In this document: positions 41,575 to 48,692 of the stretch, one piece after another
How positions within the stretch are numbered: position 1 is the stretch's first letter
How the letters are laid out: each line of letters opens with the position of its first letter
Source: CAZOOW01 sp964581535
Lineage (GTDB): Bacteria > Patescibacteriota > Saccharimonadia > Saccharimonadales > Saccharimonadaceae
DNA: 64,000 nucleotides
Assembly (NCBI GenBank): GCA_964581535.1
Contig: CAZOOW010000005.1
Coordinates: forward strand, 12,364-76,363
Reading direction: 5' to 3'
The notes under the pieces: model-generated
The model's input: only the letters and a program-made list of their open reading frames with translations
Databases searched by the model: none
Told to the model about the DNA's origin: nothing
Translations under genes and position numbers: made by a program

Positions 41575-41583
41575 GTCTCATAG

Positions 41584-42600
41584 ATGACGAAAAAACGCGT
41601 CCTACTAGTCTACGGTGGGAAATCATCTGAGCACGATGTGTCTTTGATGAGCGCACGTAATGTCTATGCTGCACTCGATGAAAATAAGTATGATGTGACA
41701 CTTTGTTTGATAGATAGAGAAGGTCGATGGTGGCTACAGGACATAGTTGATGACACCCATTCAGGCCAGCCGCAAATACTGCCCGTACTCGGACAAAAAC
41801 AATTCGTAACTTTGCCTGACCATCACATCATTAAACCAGATGTAGTACTGCCGGTTCTGCACGGGCAAAATGGTGAAGACGGGACAGTTCAAGGACTTTG
41901 TCAGCTTTTAGGTCTGTCGTATGTCGGACCGAGTCTGCTCGGAGCCGCGGTGACGATGGATAAAGATATGACGAAGCGTCTCCTGGAGCATGCAGATATT
42001 CCCGTCGTTCCGTGGCGAACATGGCGCATAAAAGACTATAAACCGACATTTGATATGATTTCGGACGAACTTGGAACGACTGATATGTTCGTCAAGCCAG
42101 CTAGCGCAGGCTCATCGGTTGGTGTAAGCCACATAACCTCGGCAGATAGCTGGGAGAAGGTGCTCGACATGGCGTCGCAGCATTCGGAGGTTGTTCTCAT
42201 CGAAAAAACAATTCAGGGTCGAGAAATAGAGCTGGCTGTGATAGGGGGTGACGAAATACGCGTGAGTGGTGCCGGAGAAATCAAGAGCGGTGAGGATTTC
42301 TATGACTACGATGATAAATATTCCGCCGCCAGCACGGCGAAAGTCCAGATTCCTGCGGATATATCAGAAAAAATGCTTGGACAACTTCAGGCTTATGCAA
42401 AAAAAACATTTGAGATAACTGAGTGTCAGGGAATGGCCCGTATTGATTTTTTGGTAGAGGATGAAACTATTTACCTGAATGAGATAAACAGTATTCCTGG
42501 GTTTACGAATATTTCTATGTATCCGAAGCTATGGCAACACGAAGGAGTGCGCTTCCCGCAGCTCGTTGACCAGCTCATCGAACTGTCGCTCTTGCGGTGA
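41584..42600 (+). CDS. ddl: D-alanine--D-alanine ligase
   Basis: 338 aa ATP-grasp enzyme making the D-Ala-D-Ala dipeptide of peptidoglycan. The N-terminal LLVYGGKSSEHDVSLMSARN, the ATP-binding FVKPASAGSSVGVSHI, EKTIQGREIELAVIGG, and the metal/substrate site RIDFLVEDETIYLNEINSIP with GFTNISMYPKLW are all present. With the murF-like gene at 53.6 kb it shows that the organism completes its own wall precursors. It has a leaderless start from a -10 shared with rarA. Confidence 0.97.
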   Translation: MTKKRVLLVYGGKSSEHDVSLMSARNVYAALDENKYDVTLCLIDREGRWWLQDIVDDTHSGQPQILPVLGQKQFVTLPDHHIIKPDVVLPVLHGQNGEDGTVQGLCQLLGLSYVGPSLLGAAVTMDKDMTKRLLEHADIPVVPWRTWRIKDYKPTFDMISDELGTTDMFVKPASAGSSVGVSHITSADSWEKVLDMASQHSEVVLIEKTIQGREIELAVIGGDEIRVSGAGEIKSGEDFYDYDDKYSAASTAKVQIPADISEKMLGQLQAYAKKTFEITECQGMARIDFLVEDETIYLNEINSIPGFTNISMYPKLWQHEGVRFPQLVDQLIELSLLR

Positions 42601-42629
42601 TATACTAATACTCAGATAAAGGAGGTGAG

Positions 42630-43388
42630 ATGTTCGAATTATTTGGTGGCGTGACAGGTTTCATACTTTTTTGGGGGCTTGTTCTCGTCCTTAGTGGTCT
42701 CAAAGTTGTTAAACAATATGAGCGCGGTGTGGTCCTGACGCTTGGACGATACACCGGAATACGGGAACCGGGGCTTAGGGTAATTATCCCAATTTTTCAG
42801 CAGATGACTAGGGTAGATGTTCGTTCGATGCCGATCGATGTTCCAAAACAGGAAATTATCACCAAAGATAACGTAACTGTCGGTGTTGATGCTGTCGTGT
42901 ATTTGCGAGTTATCGAAGCTTCTAAGGCTGTGCTCGAGACGACTAACTACGTATACGCGACGAGCCAGTTCGCACAGGCGGCGCTACGTGACGTCGCTGG
43001 AAACGCCGATCTCGATGAGCTACTTTCGAAACGTGAAGAGATTTCAGAGCAAATAAAACAAATCGTTGATGCCGAAACAGACAAATGGGGAATCGATGTC
43101 GAAAACGTAAAGATTCAAAATATCGAGTTGCCTCAGGATATGAAACGGGCAATGGCAAAACAAGCCGAGGCAGAGCGTGAGCGACGCGCTGTCGTTATTT
43201 CGGCCGATGGAGAGAAACAGGCTGCTCAGGCTATCGCTGACGCTGCGGCAATGCTGAGCAAAATCCCTGGCGGTATCAATATCCGAACATTGCAGACGCT
43301 GGAGAAAATTTCGGTTGAACCGAGTCAGAAAACTTTGGTCGTGTTGCCAAGCGAGCTGACGAATTTGAAAGAACTGCTCACAAAATAG
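42630..43388 (+). CDS. slipin (SPFH/stomatin-like) membrane protein
   Basis: 252 aa. An N-terminal hydrophobic hairpin (GGVTGFILFWGLVLVLSGL) precedes the SPFH domain (VKQYERGVVLTLGRYTGIRE; GLRVIIPIFQQMTRVDVRSM; TKDNVTVGVDAVVYLRVIEA) and a C-terminal coiled coil (MAKQAEAERERRAVVISADG). Slipins form large membrane scaffolds and usually pair with an NfeD protease; no NfeD gene is adjacent. A DUF202 protein gene follows after 10 bases. AAAGGAGGTGAG directly precedes the ATG, and TATACT (42602-42607) is the likely -10. Confidence 0.92.
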   Translation: MFELFGGVTGFILFWGLVLVLSGLKVVKQYERGVVLTLGRYTGIREPGLRVIIPIFQQMTRVDVRSMPIDVPKQEIITKDNVTVGVDAVVYLRVIEASKAVLETTNYVYATSQFAQAALRDVAGNADLDELLSKREEISEQIKQIVDAETDKWGIDVENVKIQNIELPQDMKRAMAKQAEAERERRAVVISADGEKQAAQAIADAAAMLSKIPGGINIRTLQTLEKISVEPSQKTLVVLPSELTNLKELLTK

Positions 43389-43398
43389 GACTACCCGT

Positions 43399-43791
43399 TT
43401 GATAAATTTCTCCAAATTTCGTGAAATCGCCGAACATCTTTACGAGCGGCTTACGCCTCGAAACGAGGCAGATATAGATGTCCGATTTATACTCGCAAAC
43501 GAACGAACACTCCTCGCCTGGGTCAGAACCGGTTTGGCTTTGATCGGAGGGGGAGTAGCGGTAGGTATGCTAGGTGGTACAAGCGACCATTTCATCGTCG
43601 GTATCGGAGCTGTTGTTATGGGCGGACTGCTCAACCTTATCGGTTATATGCGTTATCACGCGGCGGATAAAGCCATCCGAACCGGCAAACTACCACCGAC
43701 AGGTGTCGCAGGGCTGCTTGTCGTCATCGGCGTGTCGGTTTTCGCCGCAGCAGTAGTCTTAGTGATTCGCTTCGCAATGGCGGCTCGCTAG
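43399..43791 (+). CDS. DUF202 (YidH-like) membrane protein
   Basis: 130 aa with three hydrophobic helices. The family signature is DVRFILANERTLLAWVRTGL, where polar residues begin the first helix, followed by AVVMGGLLNLIGYMRYHAAD and a last helix (VAGLLVVIGVSVFAAAVVLV). DUF202 proteins are of unknown function, often found beside transporters or SPFH proteins. The start is TTG at 43399; no ATG or GTG suits the family alignment, and the ribosome site is weak (AGGA). It is probably cotranscribed with the slipin. Confidence 0.83.
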   Translation: MINFSKFREIAEHLYERLTPRNEADIDVRFILANERTLLAWVRTGLALIGGGVAVGMLGGTSDHFIVGIGAVVMGGLLNLIGYMRYHAADKAIRTGKLPPTGVAGLLVVIGVSVFAAAVVLVIRFAMAAR

Positions 43792-43848
43792 TAGCCACCC
43801 CTGTCTTGTTAGATGCAGGTACTTAGGATAAAATAAATAGGCCAAAAC

Positions 43849-43924
43849 GGCTCTTTAGCTCAGTTGGTAGAGCAGAGGCCTGAAGAGCCTTGTGTCCCCA
43901 GTTCAAGTCTGGGAGGAGCCACCA
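43849..43924 (+). tRNA. tRNA-Phe(GAA)
   Basis: Acceptor GGCTCTT pairs with GGGAGCC-type strand (GGAGCC), the anticodon loop CTGAAGA gives GAA, the T-loop is TTCAAGT and CCA is encoded. The D-loop carries the normal GG. Confidence 0.95.
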
Positions 43925-43930
43925 AAATAA

Positions 43931-43960
43931 ACCACTCTAGTTCATCTAGGGTGTTTTATT
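43931..43960 (+). terminator. terminator after tRNA-Phe
   Basis: CACTCTAG (43933-43940) pairs with CTAGGGTG (43946-43953, one wobble), followed by TTTTATTTT. Confidence 0.75.
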
Positions 43961-44004
43961 TTCGCTCGGACTTGCTTCGATTGTTTGAGCGTAAAGTCGC
44001 AAAT

Positions 44005-44024
44005 GCTGTAACAATTGTTACAGC
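44005..44024. promoter_or_regulatory. perfect 20-bp palindrome, probable operator
   Basis: GCTGTAACAATTGTTACAGC lies just upstream of a TATACT (44044-44049), so it covers or abuts the -35 of the secreted-protein gene at 44083. It has the form of a dimeric repressor site. Confidence 0.6.
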
Positions 44025-44082
44025 TTATGGTTGAAGGTTTTCATATACTAAAACGACATGTCCAACTAACAAGGAGGAAAAC

Positions 44083-44892
44083 ATGAAGCAAAAAGTTATG
44101 ACATTCGGTTTAATAACTGGAATAGCAGGGCTGGTATTGGCGTCACCGGTGTCCGCACTAACTACCAGAATTGTAGATCCTAATACACTTCAAAACGGCT
44201 GGTCTGACCAGTTTACCAAAGATGGTGGGCAAGTTCTGCTTGCTGAAGGTGCACCGGAAGGTTTTGGTAATTATTCCTTGGAACTAAGTACGGATAGTAC
44301 AAATGACTCGAAGGCTAACTACTCGCGGCCGGAGAGCATAGCACTCAATGATATTACAACGTTAAGTTACTGGACTTACCAGAAAGAAGCCTCGCTTGCT
44401 AATGGTACCGCATCACTTCAGCTGGGTGTTGATTTGAATAATGATGGCTCTTGGGATACCAACCTAGTCTACGAGCCCGGTGAACAGGGCATGTCGATTG
44501 TACCGAATCAATGGATGAACTGGGATGCAGCGGAAGGTGTGTTCTGGAGCTCGAATGCAGACTCTGCCTTGGCGAAGTATAACGATATCGGTGGATACAA
44601 CATGTACAGCCTAAGCGACGTCTATAAACAGTATCCAGAAGCACAAATAGTCGGGCTAGCAGTGAATGTTGGAACGTATAATCCTGACTACCGTATTTTG
44701 GTTGACGGCGTTCAGTTGAATGGAAAAGTATATAATTTCGAAAAAGCGCTTAGTGCAACTTCAAAAAACGCATGTAAAAGTGACGGCTGGCGAAATACCG
44801 TTAGTGCGAGTGGAAAAGAATTTAAAAATCAAGGTCAGTGCGTAGCCTCTGTCGAAGCTAATGCTAACGCTAACTTCAAGCGAGATCAGTAA
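44083..44892 (+). CDS. secreted protein of unknown function, lectin-like
   Basis: 269 aa with a clear signal peptide (MTFGLITGIAGLVLASPVSA). The mature part is beta-rich with many Asn, Asp, Ser and Trp (LQNGWSDQFTKDGGQVLL; ALNDITTLSYWTYQKEA; LQLGVDLNNDGSWDTNLVYE). This recalls jelly-roll carbohydrate-binding folds, though I cannot name a family. The segment LNNDGSWDTN could bind calcium. Near the end are two Cys (KNACKSDGWRN; QGQCVASVEA) that may form a disulfide. There is no anchor. It has a strong AAGGAGG ribosome site, a -10 at 44044 and a 20-bp palindrome for control, so it is probably a regulated, exported product. A strong terminator follows. Confidence 0.7.
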   Translation: MKQKVMTFGLITGIAGLVLASPVSALTTRIVDPNTLQNGWSDQFTKDGGQVLLAEGAPEGFGNYSLELSTDSTNDSKANYSRPESIALNDITTLSYWTYQKEASLANGTASLQLGVDLNNDGSWDTNLVYEPGEQGMSIVPNQWMNWDAAEGVFWSSNADSALAKYNDIGGYNMYSLSDVYKQYPEAQIVGLAVNVGTYNPDYRILVDGVQLNGKVYNFEKALSATSKNACKSDGWRNTVSASGKEFKNQGQCVASVEANANANFKRDQ

Positions 44893-44913
44893 GTATCTAC
44901 ACTATACGTAAAT

Positions 44914-44940
44914 AAAAAACCGCCGATCGGCGGTTTTTTA
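44914..44940. terminator. terminator after the secreted-protein gene
   Basis: AAAAAACCGCCG-at-CGGCGGTTTTTT is symmetrical, so it can also end the minus-strand tRNA-Leu(TAA)/tRNA-Cys transcript. Confidence 0.9.
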
Positions 44941-44950
44941 TTCGATTTTT

Positions 44951-45038
44951 TGGTGGGCGAGGAGGGACTTGAACCCTCAAGGTTTATTCAACCAGCGGAT
45001 TTTAAGTCCACCGCGTATACCAATTCCGCCACTCGCCC
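44951..45038 (-). tRNA. tRNA-Leu(TAA)
   Basis: Class II tRNA on the minus strand. Acceptor GGGCGAG pairs with CTCGCCC, the anticodon loop CTTAAAA gives TAA, the T-loop TTCAAGT is normal and CCA is encoded. It lies one base from tRNA-Cys, same strand. Confidence 0.95.
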
Positions 45039-45039
45039 G

Positions 45040-45113
45040 TGGAGGCACCTACGGGTAACGCTCCCGTCTACCTGGTTTTGCAGACCAGTGCCTAACTTCT
45101 CGGCCAAGGCGCC
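45040..45113 (-). tRNA. tRNA-Cys(GCA), atypical D- and T-loops
   Basis: Acceptor GGCGCCT pairs with AGGTGCC, the anticodon loop CTGCAAA gives GCA and TCCA ends the gene, as in normal tRNA-Cys. However, the T-loop reads AGCGTTA instead of TTCRANN and the D-loop reads AGAAGTTA without the GG pair. Stems are intact. It is the only tRNA-Cys in the window; whether another exists elsewhere is unknown. Confidence 0.85.
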
Positions 45114-45194
45114 ACGCACAAACAATTATACCGCACTACTTGCCAAATTCGTATCTGTTACGTATACTAGTTTTCGTTCTTTGATGAAAGACAA

Positions 45195-45270
45195 GCGGGT
45201 TTAGCTCAGTTGTTAGAGCGCTTCCTTGCCATGGAAGAGGCCAGGAGTTAGAGTCTCCTAACCCGCACCA
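45195..45270 (+). tRNA. tRNA-Gly(GCC), with U19-A56 instead of G19-C56
   Basis: Acceptor GCGGGTT pairs with AACCCGC, D-stem GCTC with GAGC, the anticodon loop TTGCCAT gives GCC, the T-stem is AGGAG/CTCCT and CCA is encoded. The D-loop is AGTTGTTA where AGTTGGTA is usual. The T-loop is TTAGAGT where TTCGAGT is usual. The 3' 32 bases are duplicated at 45377-45408. Confidence 0.93.
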
Positions 45271-45280
45271 ACTAAAATAT

Positions 45281-45307
45281 CGAGCCTAGAGCTCGGTTTT
45301 TTTAGTT
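45281..45307 (+). terminator. terminator after tRNA-Gly
   Basis: CGAGC-ctaga-GCTCG followed by TTTTTTT, with flanking ACTAAA/TTTAGT extending the stem. Confidence 0.8.
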
Positions 45308-45376
45308 GGTATGATGTGTGATTTGCTAACTGCTGGCCTCTTAAAATCAGTAACCGCCAGGGGCCGGACAAAGTCC

Positions 45377-45408
45377 GGCCAGGAGTTAGAGTCTCCTAAC
45401 CCGCACCA
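45377..45408 (+). repeat. duplicated 3' end of tRNA-Gly (possible att site remnant)
   Basis: The 32 bases starting GGCCAGGAGTTAGAGTC match 45239-45270 exactly: end of the variable loop, T-arm, acceptor strand and CCA. No 5' half of a tRNA precedes it; instead a GGCCGGAC-aaa-GTCCGGCC hairpin (45362-45380) overlaps its start. Confidence 0.85.
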
Positions 45409-45450
45409 TTTGTACTCAAAATATTTTGAAACAGTATAGTTTCTATCTTT

Positions 45451-45473
45451 AGAGCCGGACTCTGGCTCTTTTG
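45451..45473 (+). terminator. terminator upstream of the DUF84 gene
   Basis: AGAGCC-ggactct-GGCTCT then TTTTGTT. It sits directly before the -10 (TATACT, 45475-45480) of the next gene. Confidence 0.65.
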
Positions 45474-45487
45474 TTATACTTTTCGTA

Positions 45488-46021
45488 ATGAAAGTTGTGG
45501 TAGGTAGCAAAAATATACCAAAATGTGCTGCTGTGGAGGCATCTTTTAGTCGTGCATTTCCAGCGGACAACATTATTGTCGAGGGGCTAGCAACCGAATC
45601 AGGTGTGAGTTCACATCCTACCTCTGCCGACGAATCGATAAGGGGCGCTTTAAATCGAGCAACGGAAGCATCGCTAAAGATTTCTGATGCAGATTACTAC
45701 GTTGGTATCGAAGGCGGACTACTAACGCATAATGACCGAGCTTGGGAAATAGGTTGGGTTGCCATTAGAAACTCACAAGGACAAACTACTACAGGACTCA
45801 GCGCAGGCATCGAACTACGCGGTAAAGTGCTCGAAGCAATTGTAAACGGTATTGAGTTAAATGATGTTTTGAAAAATGATTATGGTTTTGAAGCGGCCGG
45901 AAGTAATTCTGGTTTCTATGGCATTGCAACAAACGATATCGTCACGAGGCAGGATGCATATGAGCAGGGCATAACTTTTGCCCTCGCACCGTTCCTGCAT
46001 CCAGAGTTTTACTCGAAGTAA
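45488..46021 (+). CDS. inosine/xanthosine triphosphatase (DUF84, YjjX-like)
   Basis: 177 aa. The family motifs are VVVGSKNIPKCAAVEASF at the N-terminus (nucleotide-binding loop), ATESGVSSHPTSADESIRGA, YYVGIEGGLL and WVAIRNSQGQTTTG. Members hydrolyse ITP and XTP to keep non-canonical purines out of nucleic acids. In a nucleotide-scavenging cell this is a plausible pool cleaner. ATG 45488 lies 7 bases after TGT-TATACT, again leaderless. It is followed by about 280 A/T-rich bases without a recognisable gene. Confidence 0.85.
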   Translation: MKVVVGSKNIPKCAAVEASFSRAFPADNIIVEGLATESGVSSHPTSADESIRGALNRATEASLKISDADYYVGIEGGLLTHNDRAWEIGWVAIRNSQGQTTTGLSAGIELRGKVLEAIVNGIELNDVLKNDYGFEAAGSNSGFYGIATNDIVTRQDAYEQGITFALAPFLHPEFYSK

Positions 46022-46301
46022 GCTGTTCCATAACTTAAAGCTCTCGACAACAACTCTTTACATAAAATCATCCATCCCATCCGCTTTGAGGGTTTGAAAT
46101 ACGTCTGCTAAATGACCCGATAGCCGAAAAAGCTATTTTACAGTAAATGAAAATAAAAGCTTTTTGAGTGCCCAATATACCGCCTTTTCTAAGTATTAGC
46201 ATTTGGTAGGTATGGGTCACAATAAATGGTATATTTAATCAGTAAGCAATAGACAGAAAACAACCTAAACAATTTAAAAATTTATTATTATCGGAGGATA
46301 A

Positions 46302-47495
46302 ATGCCAAATCGTGCAGAGCTATTGAAAACAAGGCAAGAGAAGCTAGCCGAACTCGAACGTCGAAATCCATTAAATGGTAGAAAAGGCTTTGCCTTTGGG
46401 TTTTGGATGGCCGTGATGGGAATCAGTGCAGGTATGCTTGGACTTTCGTTGTACGGTAAGAACGAAATTTTAGAAGAAAACCTGCTGCTAGTTGGGTTGA
46501 TAGCTGCAATATTTTTGATTATCGCATCTGCGCTATTTATGAAGTTGCTGTTAGGCATTGTGAACTGGCTCAAAGAAGAAAAAAAATGGTGGTTTTCTGA
46601 TCGACTTCTCTCAAATAGAAAAGATGATTCGAACGTACCTGATGAGCTAAAAGAATTATGGGATGTTCGTCACGAGAATAATGCTGAAATATCCGCGATA
46701 GGCCTCAGAATGATGAGCACGCCTATGTATAACACCAGAAGTCCGTTATTTTTTAACTATCTTGTCGCATCTATAGGAGGAGCAATAATAGTATCGATAG
46801 TTGCCGTTATTGCACTCGTGACAATAATTAATGCATTACGCGATGGGAATACACTAGCACTGGTTATCTCATCGCTTGTTTTTTTAATGACCTCGCTGGT
46901 AATGGGCGTGTACTACTGGTCGATAATAAAGTCTGAAAGTGTCTATGGCTCAAACAAGTTCGAACTGTACGAATTAGGGGTTTACCCTCTCCGTAAAGGC
47001 AATCTAGTAGGAGAGCGTTCGACCGGATTGTTCAACTTCGTATTTACTCCATCGTCGGTTTTTGCTCTTCTGGTACTTATAGCACTACTCGGAACGATAT
47101 ATTTACGATTCAGATATGAGGATAATGCATATCTTCTACCGCTGTTCTTTGTCTGTTTGCTCGGACTTATCTTTTTCTATACTCATAGACAACGGACAAT
47201 CCCTCTTGTCGTCGATGATATAAATGAAAAACGATCTTTGCTCAGTATGCCAGCAGTTAGAATCAATAGCTTTGTCAAAGACGATAAGCTGATTATCCAA
47301 CCACAAGGAAGGCTTCACGAGACGCTAACCCTATCCCGTAACGAGATCAGTGGTTTAATAAATGTCAGGGGGGCGCAACTACTGTCCCCAATGGCGGTTG
47401 CAGTTTTAGGTAGAGATGACGTTCGTGTTATTGTTTCTGGAAACAAAGCATCGAAACAAATTATCACGTGGTATGAAAACGGTGGGAAACAGTGA
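46302..47495 (+). CDS. multi-pass membrane protein of unknown function
   Basis: 397 aa. The N-terminal cytosolic helix is charged (LLKTRQEKLAELERRNPL). Two hydrophobic helices follow (FGFWMAVMGISAGMLGLSLY; LLLVGLIAAIFLIIASALFM), then a hydrophilic loop, two more (IGGAIIVSIVAVIALVTIIN; ALVISSLVFLMTSLVMGVYY), a middle loop and two more (VFALLVLIALLGTIYLRF; LLPLFFVCLLGLIFFYT). A soluble C-terminal domain (about 300-397, DDKLIIQPQGRLHETLTLSR) follows, possibly PH-like. It is unrecognised. The ribosome site CGGAGGATAA is good. The next gene overlaps by 4 bases, and LemA and HtpX genes follow, suggesting an envelope stress function. Confidence 0.65.
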   Translation: MPNRAELLKTRQEKLAELERRNPLNGRKGFAFGFWMAVMGISAGMLGLSLYGKNEILEENLLLVGLIAAIFLIIASALFMKLLLGIVNWLKEEKKWWFSDRLLSNRKDDSNVPDELKELWDVRHENNAEISAIGLRMMSTPMYNTRSPLFFNYLVASIGGAIIVSIVAVIALVTIINALRDGNTLALVISSLVFLMTSLVMGVYYWSIIKSESVYGSNKFELYELGVYPLRKGNLVGERSTGLFNFVFTPSSVFALLVLIALLGTIYLRFRYEDNAYLLPLFFVCLLGLIFFYTHRQRTIPLVVDDINEKRSLLSMPAVRINSFVKDDKLIIQPQGRLHETLTLSRNEISGLINVRGAQLLSPMAVAVLGRDDVRVIVSGNKASKQIITWYENGGKQ

Positions 47496-48034
47496 GCAAA
47501 GCAACCCCATTTTGGGGTGGGCTTTTGATTTTTTTCATAGCGCTCGCCTTTTACCGACTTGCGAATTCTGATCTATATACGAATCTGTTTACGCTTATTG
47601 GAGTGCTGTTAATAGTTCCGCCGATTGTATTTTTTGTGTGGCGCACTACGAAGCGCATGGAGAAACGACTGGTTGAGTCCAGAAAAACCTTTCCATTATC
47701 ATATCTGATCGCTTCATCGTCGTTTGCGGGAGCTTTAATTCTGACTGCTGACAAAGAATTCATAAAGCTATGGGCGGAAAACGATGGAAAGTTGAAAGAA
47801 TTGTATTCGGAGAGAAAAGATGCTTTACGGTTAGAGAATGCGACAGTATCGCTTTCGCCGGTTGTGAAGCGCCAAGGCCTGTACCTGTTTAAAAAAGACA
47901 GTCCGCTAGAAGGTTTCGCCTTTGCTATCCTTAAGGATAAACTGTCAATAACTTTTCCAACGTTGAAAGATGATGAGCTTAAACGAGTCAAGCAAGCAAT
48001 AACTGGTGTCGACGAGACGACAAAAACTTCTTAA
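47492..48034 (+). CDS. two-helix membrane protein of unknown function
   Basis: 180 aa, GTG start overlapping the preceding stop. Two hydrophobic helices at the N-terminus (FWGGLLIFFIALAFYRLA; LFTLIGVLLIVPPIVFFVW) are followed by a cytosolic domain of about 120 aa with mixed strands (LENATVSLSPVVKRQGLYLF; GFAFAILKDKLSITFPTLKD). That domain resembles the soluble end of the preceding protein in style but has no clear sequence match by eye. Family unknown. Overlapping genes suggest a two-component membrane complex with the 397-aa protein. Confidence 0.6.
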   Translation: MSKATPFWGGLLIFFIALAFYRLANSDLYTNLFTLIGVLLIVPPIVFFVWRTTKRMEKRLVESRKTFPLSYLIASSSFAGALILTADKEFIKLWAENDGKLKELYSERKDALRLENATVSLSPVVKRQGLYLFKKDSPLEGFAFAILKDKLSITFPTLKDDELKRVKQAITGVDETTKTS

Positions 48035-48116
48035 TATTAGTCCCTATAACTTGGGAAAAATGATTGGTATTCGAACCGTTAACAGCTATAATTAATAGTA
48101 TAAAAAGGGGAGAAAA

Positions 48117-48683
48117 ATGGATATATTAGTATGGATTATTGTAGGTTTAGCCGTTATCGGAGTGCTCTTTCTGTGGGTTACTTATAACGGACTGGTTAAG
48201 TTGCGAGTGCGTGTTGAAGAAGCGTGGAGCGATATCACGGTACAGTTGAAGCGTCGGGCGGATTTAATACCCAACCTGATCGAAACCGTAAAGGGCTATG
48301 CTGCTCATGAAAAACAAGTCTTCGACGATGTTACAAAAGCGAGGACTGAGGTTCTGAGCGCGACAACAAAAGGTCCCGAGGCAACAGCTAAAGCTGAAAA
48401 TCAGTTCGAAGTTGCCCTGAAGAGTTTGTTCGCCGTCGCAGAGGCCTATCCACAGCTGCGTGCGAGTGAGAATTTTCAGCAATTGCAAAATGAGTTAGTT
48501 GACACGGAAGATAAAATCCAAGCATCGCGGCGTTTTTATAACGGTGGAGTTCGAGACTTAAACACGAAAGTCCAGCAGTTCCCGAGTAATATTATCGCCG
48601 GTATGTTTGGTTTCGCTAACAAAGAGTTTTTCGAAGTAGAGGACATGGCCTCAGTAGACAAGCCTGTTGAGGCAAAGTTCTAG
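48117..48683 (+). CDS. lemA: LemA family protein
   Basis: 188 aa. The short exterior N-terminus is followed by one transmembrane helix ([20 protein letters not shown]), then the LemA signature ([40 protein letters not shown]) and the long helical bundle ending [20 protein letters not shown] and [20 protein letters not shown]. LemA proteins are membrane-anchored coiled-coil scaffolds of unsettled role, often next to HtpX, as here. It has a good GGGGAGAAAA ribosome site. htpX follows after 9 bases. Confidence 0.93.
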   Translation: MDILVWIIVGLAVIGVLFLWVTYNGLVKLRVRVEEAWSDITVQLKRRADLIPNLIETVKGYAAHEKQVFDDVTKARTEVLSATTKGPEATAKAENQFEVALKSLFAVAEAYPQLRASENFQQLQNELVDTEDKIQASRRFYNGGVRDLNTKVQQFPSNIIAGMFGFANKEFFEVEDMASVDKPVEAKF

Positions 48684-48692
48684 GGTAGCTAT

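Noticed and set aside
44950..45204. 84-codon frame reading GLEPSRFIQPADFKSTAYTN
   Set aside because: This is the well-known false protein obtained by translating the strand opposite tRNA-Leu and its neighbour tRNA-Cys.
45286..45573. 95-codon minus frame with GLGDSNSWPDF
   Set aside because: Same type of artefact, coming from the duplicated tRNA-Gly 3' end read backwards, and it overlaps the DUF84 gene start.
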